Below, in pieces: positions 24,787-35,100 of a DNA stretch of 64,000 nucleotides (the first letter of the stretch is position 1; each line of letters starts with the position of its first letter). The stretch lies in assembly GCF_029194005.1 (NCBI RefSeq), contig NZ_JARFVA010000003.1, positions 434,001 through 498,000 of the forward strand, read 5' to 3'. The stretch comes from Flagellimonas okinawensis (GTDB lineage: Bacteria; Bacteroidota; Bacteroidia; Flavobacteriales; Flavobacteriaceae). The translations under genes and the position numbers were made by a program. The notes beneath the pieces are model-generated. The model saw only the letters and a list, made by a program, of their open reading frames with translations, was not told the DNA's origin and ran no database searches.

Positions 24787-26380
24787 TTTCTTCCTTTGTT
24801 TTAAATGATGCTATTTCGGACCAATCACTCCAATTCAGGTTTTGATCACGGTAACGAACCCTCCAGTAATAGGTTCTGCCGGGTTTCAATCGTTTTGTTT
24901 TTTCATCGGTCAGATCGTCGTCCTTTTGACGGTCTTCTTTGTAATACCAGTTTTCGAACTGTTTCCAGCTATCCAAGGCCAACTTTTCAAAATCTTGTGA
25001 TTCAGAAACCTGCCAGTGTGCCGCAGCATGGAATGCTCCGCTCAACGAACTTGAAAATTCGTTAGCTTTTAAAGTGGCAAAATCATCGGCAACGATTATA
25101 TCGTTGATGGGTGAGACAACCTTTGGCGCATCAGGCTTCTTCTCCAATCGCCAAATGGTTATGCTATCCCTAAGCTCATTTTGTCTTGATTTTATATTGT
25201 TGCCCTGACTGATTCTTTTAATGGTGAACTTGGGGTCGTTTCTGTTTCCGTCCACTTCTACCATCACAAAACCGTATTCGTCTTGGGTAACGGTAAACTC
25301 ATCGTAATCCCTGCCCTCAAACTCGCCCCAATTGTCTATGGCGCCACCCGCAGAGGCCACATTGATCCATAAGTGTTTATGGTCTCGTGATTGTCCTCTT
25401 GAATATCCATGGGTATGTCCAAAAAAGTGGATGCTAGGTTTTCCTGTTTTGGTCGAAAATGCTTCCAACATTTTCACGACTCTTCCTGTTGATTCTTCTT
25501 CACCGGGAATCCAAAGTTCCGATTTGTGCGGGTGGTGCAATTGAGCGAACACAAAATCGATGTTGTCGTCCTTCTCGGTATCGGCCAATACTTTTTCCAG
25601 CCATTGATATTGTTCCCCCAGATCACGATACCCATCATTGGAATTCAAGCCAATAATTCGAGTGTTGCCGTAATCTTTGTACCACCAATGCTCAGCGTAG
25701 GCGGGTGTTCCGTTTTTGGGTAAGCTGAAATATTTGAAGTAAAAAACAGAATTGCGTTCGTGATTGCCCAAAACGGGATATACGGGCACCTCTGCAAACA
25801 ACTTTTGTGCTGGATCAAAAAAATGCTCCTTCCATTGATAATATTTACTGCCCCTCTCTACCAAATCCCCCGGTATCATCACCATGGCAAGGTTATCGGG
25901 CAACTTGCCGCCATGTTCTTTTTCCAAATACTGAAGCACTCCTTGGTTCACGATTTCGGAAAACTTGTTGGGATGCTGACTATCGTATTGCATATCGCTC
26001 ATGGCAACGATGTTGAAGCTCTCCTGATCGGTTGCGAACGGTGGGGTCTTAAACTGAAAAATATCGGACGTAGCCTTGCCGGTCCTTACCCGGTAATAAT
26101 ATTCCGTGAATCGTTTTAGACCTTCCAGTTTAACCGTATGCACTCTGGATTCGGAAAAATTGATGTCCTCAGCTTTTCCAGAAGTCCGTTTACCCAATTT
26201 TTCAGTGGCTCCCCATTCCACGATACTTTCTTCGCCGCTTGTGGTTTCCCACATGATCACGATGGAATTTGGTTCCGCATCCTGTAAATAGGGCTGCACT
26301 AAAATTTGGGGTTGAGACTGGGCGGTGAGTTGCATCACACCCACAAAAAATACAATGAGTAGTTGGTTGATTTTTTTCAT
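24776..26380 (-). CDS. Secreted purple-acid-phosphatase-like metallophosphoesterase with fibronectin III domains
   Basis: 534 residues from ATG 26380, with a signal peptide. Residues 25-120 are an N-terminal beta domain of the purple acid phosphatase kind. Residues 125-390 are a calcineurin-like phosphoesterase core: SDMQYD, GDLVERG, GNHERN, HHPHKSE and GHTHGYSRG, so all metal ligands appear intact. Residues 430-530 form a fibronectin III-like domain (PGRTYYWRVRYRDQN). The start codon overlaps the stop of the PLP enzyme gene by 1 nt (TAATG). Likely releases phosphate from an organophosphorus substrate in the periplasm. Confidence 0.85.
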   Translation of the reverse strand: MKKINQLLIVFFVGVMQLTAQSQPQILVQPYLQDAEPNSIVIMWETTSGEESIVEWGATEKLGKRTSGKAEDINFSESRVHTVKLEGLKRFTEYYYRVRTGKATSDIFQFKTPPFATDQESFNIVAMSDMQYDSQHPNKFSEIVNQGVLQYLEKEHGGKLPDNLAMVMIPGDLVERGSKYYQWKEHFFDPAQKLFAEVPVYPVLGNHERNSVFYFKYFSLPKNGTPAYAEHWWYKDYGNTRIIGLNSNDGYRDLGEQYQWLEKVLADTEKDDNIDFVFAQLHHPHKSELWIPGEEESTGRVVKMLEAFSTKTGKPSIHFFGHTHGYSRGQSRDHKHLWINVASAGGAIDNWGEFEGRDYDEFTVTQDEYGFVMVEVDGNRNDPKFTIKRISQGNNIKSRQNELRDSITIWRLEKKPDAPKVVSPINDIIVADDFATLKANEFSSSLSGAFHAAAHWQVSESQDFEKLALDSWKQFENWYYKEDRQKDDDLTDEKTKRLKPGRTYYWRVRYRDQNLNWSDWSEIASFKTKEENEK

Positions 26381-27750
26381 TAGGCTATAGCATTGGTTTT
26401 TAAAAAGGCACAATTCAATATTTCGATTGCCTTTTCCAGTTCTTCTCTTGTTATGGTCAATGGTGGGGACAGTTGCAGTACATTTCCTTTGGAAACCTTA
26501 AAACTCAATCCCTGTTTTAAACACTCGTACATAATTTCTTCGGCTTCGGCAGTCGCTTTTTTCTTAGTAGACCTATCGGTTACCAATTCGATTCCCCACA
26601 GAAGTCCAACACCACGCACATCACCGATCAAGGAATATTTTCGATGCATTTTTCGAAGGGCCCTCCTCATAAACTCTTCATCATCCTTTACCTTTTGCAG
26701 TATGTTCTCTTCTTCGATTACTTCCAAAAGGGTCAATCCTGCCATGGAACCCAACGGACTTTTCTCGTGGGTGTAATGACCTAGGGAAATGTCTCCGAAT
26801 GTATTGTACTCCTCTCTGGTCACAATGGCAGCCTGAGGAACAATGCCACCGCCTAGTCCTTTGCCCAAACACAGAATATCTGGTTCAATATCAAACAGTT
26901 CGTACGCAAACATTTTCCCAGTACGTCCAAATGCGATGGGGATCTCATCCAAAATCAATAGAACTCCATGTTTGCTGCACAGCTCCCTTGCTCCCTTCCA
27001 GAATTTTTTTGATGGGACCTGTACATCGGTATTGCGAATGGTCTCTGCCAAAAACGCCCCGATTTGATGGTCTTTTTCCAAAACGTATTCCAAATATTCG
27101 AGTGCTTTGTCCTCATTGCCCTCAAAAATTCCTCGGTAGGTTATTGGGGGTGGTATCCTTTCAATCCCGGGCATCATAGGCCCCATATATTCTTGAAAAA
27201 CAGATTCCCCTCCCACACTAATGGCATCCAGATTAGCGCCATGGAACGAATCCCAAAAAGAGACCACTTTGTGTTTTCCTGTTACGGCACGGGCTAATTT
27301 TAACGCAATTCCTATGGCTGAACTGCCATTTGGAGTGAGCAAAATTCGGTTAAGCCCCTTAGGGGTGTAGGAAGTTAATTTTTCCGCGAATTGAATGGCT
27401 GTTTCGTTCGCATATCTTCGGGTGGAAAAAGTCAAGCCCTGAAGCTGTTCGGTTAATTTGCCCACCATTTTTGGATGGGAAAATCCGATTTGGTGCACAT
27501 TGTTCCCGTGAAAATCCAGGTATTTTTTCCCAGAAACACTTTCAATGTAAGAGCCTTCACAATTTTGGAGCACGTCCAAACAAGGCGTTGACATGGATTG
27601 GTGCATAAAGTATTTTGCATCCTTTTCCAGTAACACCCTTGTTTCTTCGCCTACTTCGTTCCGCAACCATTCCCGCCGTGCAGGAGTCAGGTTGATATCG
27701 CCTTCCACAACAGATTCTGAGTTGTGCTTATCGCGCTTTATATGGTCCAT
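26380..27750 (-). CDS. Class III PLP enzyme, candidate aminophosphonate/phosphoethanolamine lyase or transaminase
   Basis: 456 residues, no signal peptide, hence cytoplasmic. Fold-type I class III aminotransferase features: NGSSAIGIA phosphate cup, FWDSFHGANLDA, Asp268 in LILDEI and the PLP lysine Lys297 in LCLGKGLGGG. A distinctive segment is LDFHGNNVHQIGFSHP. The class includes true aminotransferases and two phospho-eliminating enzymes, ethanolamine-phosphate phospho-lyase and (R)-1-hydroxy-2-aminoethylphosphonate ammonia-lyase (PbfA). The latter is favoured here because a PhnX-like hydrolase and a TIGR03364-type oxidase lie 9 kb away beside the shared regulator. This choice is inference; a plain aminotransferase remains possible. 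It overlaps the upstream gene by 23 nt. Confidence 0.75.
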   Translation of the reverse strand: MDHIKRDKHNSESVVEGDINLTPARREWLRNEVGEETRVLLEKDAKYFMHQSMSTPCLDVLQNCEGSYIESVSGKKYLDFHGNNVHQIGFSHPKMVGKLTEQLQGLTFSTRRYANETAIQFAEKLTSYTPKGLNRILLTPNGSSAIGIALKLARAVTGKHKVVSFWDSFHGANLDAISVGGESVFQEYMGPMMPGIERIPPPITYRGIFEGNEDKALEYLEYVLEKDHQIGAFLAETIRNTDVQVPSKKFWKGARELCSKHGVLLILDEIPIAFGRTGKMFAYELFDIEPDILCLGKGLGGGIVPQAAIVTREEYNTFGDISLGHYTHEKSPLGSMAGLTLLEVIEEENILQKVKDDEEFMRRALRKMHRKYSLIGDVRGVGLLWGIELVTDRSTKKKATAEAEEIMYECLKQGLSFKVSKGNVLQLSPPLTITREELEKAIEILNCAFLKTNAIA

Positions 27751-29002
27751 GTTCAGTTAATATTTCCCGTTCTTCGGATGCATCGTTCAATACATAAACT
27801 TTGTATGTGTCTCCATTGTCGTACACCCGAACAACAATATGTCCATTCTGACTTTTATATTGGTCCAACCTGCCACCGATCACGTCCTTGGTGCCTTGCA
27901 GCATAATGGTTGAAAAAATATCCCGGTCACCGGGGTATAATTGTTTTGATAATATTCTGCGGAGGACTTCTTCTCCGGGATGGTCCGCCGTCCAGTTTTG
28001 TTGGATCCAAACTCGGGGTCTTATGGTCCGGACATAAAATGGATTTTGAGAATCCCTGTTCCCATGATGATTGAGTGTTGCCACATCCACAGCTCCGACC
28101 ACCGGTGCCACATGTGATTCCAATGCGTTGATGTCGGTTTGACCCAGGCCGTCGATTCCGGCAATGTCTCCTCCTGTGTAATAATTGAACTTGCCAAAAT
28201 CGATTCGAATGGCATTGCTCAATGGGTTTTCCCCATGGAACTCACCTTTCTTAAAAAGAGAATGGAAAGAATCGTCAAAGCCCGTCCAAATATTTCCGTT
28301 CGAGGCAATATTTTGCACCAAAAATTCAGGGAAGTCCTTTGGATGATGACGCAATACAATTTGATTTGCACTTCCAACCTTCAAGGCTTCGTTTTTCAGT
28401 CCTACCTTTTCAGATTGATAATCGATAAACTTCCAATACTCTTTCAAAGTAGGAATCAATCCATATTTGTCATTGGAAAACCGTTCTTGTGATTGCACTT
28501 TCCCATCTTTTAAGTCCAATGGAAAGTCGAACCCACGATCGATTAATTTTTTAATGGGAATCAAAGTGCCAACTTCCATAATCCCGGTCAGTTGATACCC
28601 TCCCGGTGCTATTTTTCGCAAAGAATCAACTTCACCAAAATGATCGTCGTGGTAATGGGTAATCAGTGCATAATCCAACCTTCTCTCCTGTTTTTTGGGC
28701 AAAAATTGATCTATATAATCCACTATCCATTCCGGTGCTGTTTTGGACCTGTTCGGAACCAGCTTTGCATTTCTGCTCGATGTGGTTCGTTCATGGGTCT
28801 CTGACATGTCCCCTGCATCCACCAACATGGTTGTACCATCGGGAAATACCATAAAAGCGGCATCGCCCCTACCGGTATTGATATGGTGAATATCCAAATA
28901 GCCAAGTTGCCATGGAGGTAATTGTTCGGTTTGCCCATTGGAAATGGAGGCCATCAAAATACTGATGAGCAGTAGACCAATTTTATTGAGGTTGAAATGC
29001 AT
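27728..29002 (-). CDS. Secreted metallo-beta-lactamase-fold hydrolase
   Basis: 424 residues with a signal peptide (LLLISILMASISNGQ). Metal motif HYHDDHFG (HxHxDH type), upstream MLVDAGDM and downstream YYTGGDIAG, plus NHHGNRD, resemble the ComEC/Rec2-like and phosphodiesterase-type branch of the fold. This protein is exported, unlike most MBL enzymes of that branch. It lies 2 nt after the PA14 hydrolase gene and overlaps the PLP enzyme gene. Hydrolysis of a phosphodiester or other ester in the imported substrate is a reasonable guess. No rhodanese or Fe-type PDO features. Confidence 0.78.
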   Translation of the reverse strand: MHFNLNKIGLLLISILMASISNGQTEQLPPWQLGYLDIHHINTGRGDAAFMVFPDGTTMLVDAGDMSETHERTTSSRNAKLVPNRSKTAPEWIVDYIDQFLPKKQERRLDYALITHYHDDHFGEVDSLRKIAPGGYQLTGIMEVGTLIPIKKLIDRGFDFPLDLKDGKVQSQERFSNDKYGLIPTLKEYWKFIDYQSEKVGLKNEALKVGSANQIVLRHHPKDFPEFLVQNIASNGNIWTGFDDSFHSLFKKGEFHGENPLSNAIRIDFGKFNYYTGGDIAGIDGLGQTDINALESHVAPVVGAVDVATLNHHGNRDSQNPFYVRTIRPRVWIQQNWTADHPGEEVLRRILSKQLYPGDRDIFSTIMLQGTKDVIGGRLDQYKSQNGHIVVRVYDNGDTYKVYVLNDASEEREILTEHGPYKAR

Positions 29003-29004
29003 TC

Positions 29005-30675
29005 TTATTTTTCTCTATATAAATGATTTGCAGGAATGATTTGTTTTGGGGTATTCGGTCCTTTGTATTTCACATCCAAATGATAGCCGCCTCCCCCGTT
29101 AAAAAACTCCACGCGAACCAAATGTTTTCCTTGGTTCAAATCCAACGAACCACTGCGCTCCATTACGCCATGGTCACCATCATTGTCCACGATTTGGGTT
29201 CCATTTACATAGAGCTTACTACCATCATCACTATTGGTAAAAAAGGTATAACTACCTTCTTCCAATATATCCAAGTAACTTTCGAAAACCACTGCTATCT
29301 GCTCTTGAGGCATATCTTCAGCAAGTGATTGCTTGTGTGAAAACTCGGTAACAAAACCTTTATGCGATGGACTCAAATTTGAAAAATCCGGTAATTTGAC
29401 AATCCCTGCGATTTCATAAACCTGAAACTTTACCGCATCCTCATTTGATTCAGGCACAATCCTAAAATTTCCTTCTGCAATGGTGCTCACCAATCGCCCT
29501 TCATTAAATATCCCAGCTTTGATGATGGTGGTCTGTTTTAAATAGAAGGTGTCCTTGTATGCTTGGCTATTTTCCAAAGAGGGTACTTTGTCTCCTATGG
29601 TGTATCGAACTTCTCCTACATTATTTGGGTTTTGAATCACAACAGCTACGGAGTCTGCTTTAAAAACTCCCCCGGACGGCTCAAAATAGCCTGCATCCGG
29701 AAGAATTTTGGGTTGGGTTATTTGCTTTTTACGCTTATAGATAAGTTTTGGGGCCTCATTTCCTATAAAAGCTCCTTTTACAGGTCGACCAATCCAAGCT
29801 TGCGGCGTTTTCAATCCCATAGCATAGGCGACAGTTGGTGCATTATCGTATTGATAAACGGTTTCTTCCATTTTATATCCTTTTTTGATACCGGCACCGT
29901 ACAGAATGAATGGGATCTCCATTTCTGCCAAACTTTCCCCTCCATGACCAAAGCCCAATCCGCCATGGTCGGCAGATACTATGAACATGGTTTTCTCAAA
30001 GATTCCAGCTTGTTTGGTCGCATCTAAGATTGCTGCAATAAGGGAGTCTGCCTTTTCTACCGATTTGTAATAATCTGGGCTGCCGTGGCCCAAAGCATGA
30101 CCTGCATGATCCACATGGTCCAGGTGCACAAAAGTGAACTTTGGGGTATGTGCTTTGATGTAGTCCACCGCAGCTTGGGTGGTTTTGTCCTCATGGTCCC
30201 CATCAATATCAAAATCAACGTCCGATTTCTCGAACAAACGACCGAAACCATCCCAATCGTAAATGGCACCTACATGGGACTCGGGTTGTTGATCTTTGAA
30301 CAAGGTAAATATGGTTGGAAAAGTTCCATTTTCTGTTTGAACAACGGGTGGCAATTGATGGTTGAATTTTTCCCAACCATTCGAAGTCACACCATGTTGT
30401 TCGGTATCGGCCCCCATGATCATACTGGCCCAGTTTGGACTGGAACTGGATGGGAGCACTGATCTTGCATGCATGGTCGCCGCTCCATTCTGGATCATTG
30501 AATCCATTGTTGGGGTGCTGGCATTTTGAATCCCATTGGGACTCATGCCATCTATCCCGATGACAACAATATGTTCAATTCCCTTTGGAGTTGCATCCGT
30601 ATCAGAAGAACAAGACCACAGGAACAAAGTTCCCATGGTCATGATCATTGCTATATCAAACTTCTTAAAACACAT
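29005..30675 (-). CDS. Alkaline-phosphatase-superfamily lipoprotein with chitobiase-like and PA14 domains
   Basis: 556 residues, lipoprotein signal with Cys22 (LFLWSC). Residues 33-310 are an alkaline-phosphatase-superfamily catalytic domain: IGIDGMSPNGIQ, SSSSPNWASMIMGADTEQHG (nucleophile region), HLDHVDHAGH and SADHGGLGFGHGG. Residues about 335-420 form a chitobiase C-terminal/Fn3-associated type domain. Residues about 425-555 are a PA14-like domain (YTFFTNSDDGSKLYVNG), usually carbohydrate binding. A surface enzyme that binds glycan while cleaving a phosphorus ester fits its position directly after susD (9 nt). ATG at 30675 is chosen; the earlier codon is TTG. Confidence 0.85.
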   Translation of the reverse strand: MCFKKFDIAMIMTMGTLFLWSCSSDTDATPKGIEHIVVIGIDGMSPNGIQNASTPTMDSMIQNGAATMHARSVLPSSSSPNWASMIMGADTEQHGVTSNGWEKFNHQLPPVVQTENGTFPTIFTLFKDQQPESHVGAIYDWDGFGRLFEKSDVDFDIDGDHEDKTTQAAVDYIKAHTPKFTFVHLDHVDHAGHALGHGSPDYYKSVEKADSLIAAILDATKQAGIFEKTMFIVSADHGGLGFGHGGESLAEMEIPFILYGAGIKKGYKMEETVYQYDNAPTVAYAMGLKTPQAWIGRPVKGAFIGNEAPKLIYKRKKQITQPKILPDAGYFEPSGGVFKADSVAVVIQNPNNVGEVRYTIGDKVPSLENSQAYKDTFYLKQTTIIKAGIFNEGRLVSTIAEGNFRIVPESNEDAVKFQVYEIAGIVKLPDFSNLSPSHKGFVTEFSHKQSLAEDMPQEQIAVVFESYLDILEEGSYTFFTNSDDGSKLYVNGTQIVDNDGDHGVMERSGSLDLNQGKHLVRVEFFNGGGGYHLDVKYKGPNTPKQIIPANHLYREK

Positions 30676-30684
30676 TGGCAAACC

Positions 30685-32139
30685 TTAGTTTTCCCACCAA
30701 ACCTTGGTAGTTATTTGGTCACCACCGATTCTGGTAGCAGCTTCGGTATAGTTTGTATTGTTCAAGGATTCCTCGTTACTTGGATACTCGAACCTACTTG
30801 GGTACACATCGTAGAAGGCGTCTGGCCCCGGTGCAATTGTAGCTGGGAACCCGGTTCTTTTATATTCGATGAAGCCTTGGTAGTCGGTATAGAACAAGTT
30901 GATGTACTTCTGGGTCATAATGGTTTCCAACGAATTGTCGAAAGCTACGGCCGCACTGCTCAAATAATCTGCTGGAAGATCTACACCCCAATATTCGAAA
31001 TTTGCGGTTATCCCTTCTTCGTAAAATGATTGGGCATCACCGGATATCCATCCTCTTTGTGCAGCTTCGGCCAATATAAATTGTACTTCGGAGTACAGCA
31101 TCAACCTTGCTTGGTTGGTATTCGGCTGAAAGTAGAAGTAATCGATATTGAATTTAGAAAGGAATGCATCCCCACCTTGATAGGTGTAGGCGGGTCCATC
31201 GACCACACCGTTCAACATCCCAACAATTTCTGGCGTGCCCGCTTCCACGGAGTTGGCCGTTGGGTCGGCAAAGAATTCCAATCGTGGATCGTTCAATCCT
31301 TCCAACATGGTAACAAAATGCTCCGAAATTCTGTATTCGTTGTACGACCCCACACGATAAACAGACTCTTCGGTTACAGGGTGGGCATCTGGATTAGCTG
31401 CCAAGAATGTAAGGGCTGCGTTATCATCGTTGGATTCCATAATAGGGAACTGAGCAGGACTGTTGTACATCTCGGAGATGGTGCTAGAGGCAACAGAAGG
31501 CGAAACTTCACTCAAACGCAGTGCAAGACGCATTCTTAATGAGTTGGCGAATTTTCTCCACATGTCCAAATCACCATCAAAAAGTAAATCCCCTTTGATC
31601 TGTGTTAAATTGGATCCGGCCAAAAGTGAGTTTGCCGCTGCGAGCTCGGCGAGCATGGCCGTATATATCGCTTCCTGTGTATCGTACATAGGTGTATAAT
31701 TTTCTTCACTTGCTTGGTTTACTTCCGAGTAAGGTACATCTCCCCACATATCGGTAAGAATACTGTACGCCCAAGTTTGCATGATCTTGGAAACGGCCAC
31801 ATAACTGTTCAGTTCGTTTTCGCTGGCCAGATTTTCCAATTCCTTTGCATCCCTGATGGTGTAGTAATAATTGTTCCAAGCTCCACTTTGGTCACCCCAA
31901 TCGAACAGGTCGAAAGAGGTAAATACGATACGCGCACCATATTGTCCCATTAGGTTTCCTTCACTCCAAGAACCCCCTACTGCTTCACGAATGGATCTTC
32001 TTTGAAGATTGGTCAAAAGCAATTCTGGGTTTTGGTTAATGTTCAATGCAACATCTGGATTATCGTTGCTCACGTCAAACTTGTCACAGGACCCAAGGGT
32101 CATTGCAAGTACTGTCGCTATTAAAAATATCTTTTTCAT
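30685..32139 (-). CDS. SusD/RagB-family outer-membrane lipoprotein (SusD-like)
   Basis: 484 residues with lipobox TLGSC (Cys about 18). Tetratricopeptide-like helices and the family C-terminal region (LNNTNYTEAATRIGG followed by KVWWEN) are visible. SusD caps the TonB-dependent SusC channel and captures ligand at the cell surface. Follows susC by 19 nt. Its associates are phosphoesterases and a PLP enzyme instead of glycoside hydrolases, which is unusual for a SusD pair; no GH or PL gene is within the operon. Confidence 0.92.
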   Translation of the reverse strand: MKKIFLIATVLAMTLGSCDKFDVSNDNPDVALNINQNPELLLTNLQRRSIREAVGGSWSEGNLMGQYGARIVFTSFDLFDWGDQSGAWNNYYYTIRDAKELENLASENELNSYVAVSKIMQTWAYSILTDMWGDVPYSEVNQASEENYTPMYDTQEAIYTAMLAELAAANSLLAGSNLTQIKGDLLFDGDLDMWRKFANSLRMRLALRLSEVSPSVASSTISEMYNSPAQFPIMESNDDNAALTFLAANPDAHPVTEESVYRVGSYNEYRISEHFVTMLEGLNDPRLEFFADPTANSVEAGTPEIVGMLNGVVDGPAYTYQGGDAFLSKFNIDYFYFQPNTNQARLMLYSEVQFILAEAAQRGWISGDAQSFYEEGITANFEYWGVDLPADYLSSAAVAFDNSLETIMTQKYINLFYTDYQGFIEYKRTGFPATIAPGPDAFYDVYPSRFEYPSNEESLNNTNYTEAATRIGGDQITTKVWWEN

Positions 32140-32158
32140 GTTGTTATTGTTAACCTGA

Positions 32159-35100
32159 TTAAAATTCTACGTTGATTGCAAATCCTAAACTACGAGTAGT
32201 CGGTACGGTGGCATTTTCAACCCCTGGCACATAGCTTCCTCCTCCGAAAGACAATAGTTCTGGGTCACCGTGATTGAAGTCTTTTGCCCACATCCAAAGG
32301 TTGGTTCCGATAAGGGAGAAGCTCAATTTTTTGATATCATCACCTTTGAACAATTTGGTTGGAAAATCGTAAGTCAACCTTGCTTCTCTCAACTTAACAA
32401 AAGTGGCATCGTAAATACCTTCGGTATCGTTGTCCCTTCTATATCTGTTGTTGTGGTAAGCGTTGGCTGCAACGATTACATTGTTGGGCACATATTCCCC
32501 ATCTTGTAACATCACTCCATCACCGATGATACCATCTGTTTGCGCAACTCCATTTCCATCTGTATAAGAAAGTCCGGAATCTGTAATACCTGGGTGCGGA
32601 CCTCCATATTCTGGAGAGCGTCCCCAAAGGGTTTCCACTACGTTACCGGAAGTGGCGGCGATCAAACGTGTTCTGGATAGCAATTCACCACCTTGTCTCC
32701 AATCCAATAGAAAGTTAAAGGAAAGGTTCTTGTATGAAATAGTGTTGTTCCAACCCAACGTAAAGTCAGGGTTAAAGTTTCCTACTTTTCTTAGTGTGTT
32801 GTCTTGTTGTACCAAACCATTATTGAAGATCACTTCACCATAATAAGGACTATTTACGTCTTCAACTTTTACCAATCCGGTTCCGTACATATCTCCAAGA
32901 GATCCTCCTTCTTCGGCAACCAATGAAATACCGTTACCTCCGTATTGGTATCTTTCCACATCATCCGCCAATTCCAGAACCTTATTTCTGTTCAACCCGA
33001 AGTTGAAAGAAGTATTCCAGTTGAAGCTTTGATTGGAAATCGGGTTTGCACTCAACATAATTTCCAATCCTTGGTTACGGATCTTACCGGCATTGATTGT
33101 TCTTGCTGTTTTACCTGAGGTAATAGGCAGGTCAATATCCAAAATCTGGTTTTTGGAAACTGTGTTATAGTAAGTGGCATCCAACGAAAGCTTGTTGTTG
33201 AAGAACCTTAAGTCGGTACCGAACTCGTAAGAAGTTTGAATCTCCGGCTTCAAATCGAAGTTTGGCAACGTATTGGTAGGCCCTGCAGTTGGATTATCCC
33301 CTACCGGGGTTCCCAATGCATAGTATTCCGATAGTCTGTAGGCATCGGTATCGCTACCCACTTGAGCCCAACCTCCCCTAAGTTTCGCAAAGCTCAGTAC
33401 ATCTTGGTTTCCAAAATCAAAAAGATCGGATAAAACCACACTCAACGAAGCTGAAGGGTAGAAATATGAGTTGTTCTGCTCTGGCAGTGTTGAAGACCAG
33501 TCGTTACGAGCGGTAAGGTCCAGGTAGATACTATTGTCCCATCCCAATTGCGCAAAAGCATACAAAGAGTTGATTTGCTTTTCCGGGCGGCTGGAACGTT
33601 GTACCAATGCTCCATCAACATTGGAGAAAGAATAGATTCCAGGAATCAAAAGCTTATTGGCCATCAATGAATTGTAATGGTTCTTCTGTACCATTCTGTT
33701 TCCACCAAAGTTTGCATTGACATGAAGTTTGCTGGTCACATCCTTGTCGTAGGTCAACAAGAAATCCAAGTTGGTTTCCTGGAAGTTGATCTTATCTTCC
33801 CTGAACTGTCCATTTGGAAAACGCTGTGTGGAATAAGCCCTTTTGATCGTTCTGTATTCCGAGAAGAAATCGCGACCACCTCTTACCATAAACTTGAAGT
33901 CATCACTGATATCATAGGTAGCGGAAAGGTTACCAATGATTCTGTCCTTTGCCAAACCGTTTGTATTCTCATACATGGTAAAGTAAGGGTTATCGTGATA
34001 GTTATAATTGTAATTGTACTGCTGGAAGCCTTCCAAACCATCTTGCCAGTAGTTTCTCAAACTATTTACATTCACTTGCTGACCCCACCAGATGAACAAG
34101 TACATTACCGATTCCGTTCCATATCCGTTTACGTGACGGTTGTCCGAATCCGAACGTATATAGTTGATTTTGGAAGAAACTTTTAGTCTATCGGAGATCT
34201 GATAATCACCGGAAGCAGAGATTGTATTCCTTTTAATATCGGTGTTTGGAACAATACCCTTGTTATCCAAGTTGGTATAGCTAACCCGATAATTACCGCT
34301 ATCGTTAGATCCGAAAAAAGAAACTGTATTGATAAGCGTCCTACCGGTCTCCATAAATTCTTCGGCAGGATTTCCGCCGTATACAAATGGGGTAGGCGTT
34401 ATTGTTCCCCTTCTGGCCAGATCAACACCTGAAGAACCGAGGACATAGTCCAGACCATGAACGTCACCTCCCCGAAGTCCGTTGGATGTAGGAGAATCGT
34501 GCTGTGCACGCAAGGTACCGTCCAAAAGCGGACCCCAAGATTCGTCCACACCATCGTATGTACCGCTTCCGTAACCATCCACAAATTGGAAATCAAAGTT
34601 TTTACCTTGACCGTACACTCCTTGATATTCAGGAGCTTTTAAAACACTTTCAAAGGTTGTCTTGGAGCTAAAGCTAACTCCACCTTTACGCCCTCTACCA
34701 GATTTGGTAGTGATAATAACCGCTCCGTTCGCAGCTCTGGAACCATATAGCGCAGTTGCGTTCGCTCCTTTAAGTACAGAAATGGATTCCACATCATCCG
34801 GGTTGATCTCGGCTGCACCGTTACCATAATCCAAGTTCATGTTGGAGGCACCTCCAAGGGTGTTGGTCCTTGTATCCGTTGTATTGTTGATCGGAATACC
34901 ATCCACTATAAATAGTGGTTGGTTATCTCCCTGCATAGAGGAGTAACCCCTGATCACTACCGATGACGATTGTCCGGGACCGGTACCGTTTGTAACTACC
35001 TGTACACCGGCAGTTCTACCAGATAAGGTACTTACTGTATTGGTACTTGTGGATTGAGAGATTTCCTCTCCAGCAACCTTTTGTACCGAATACCCCAAGG

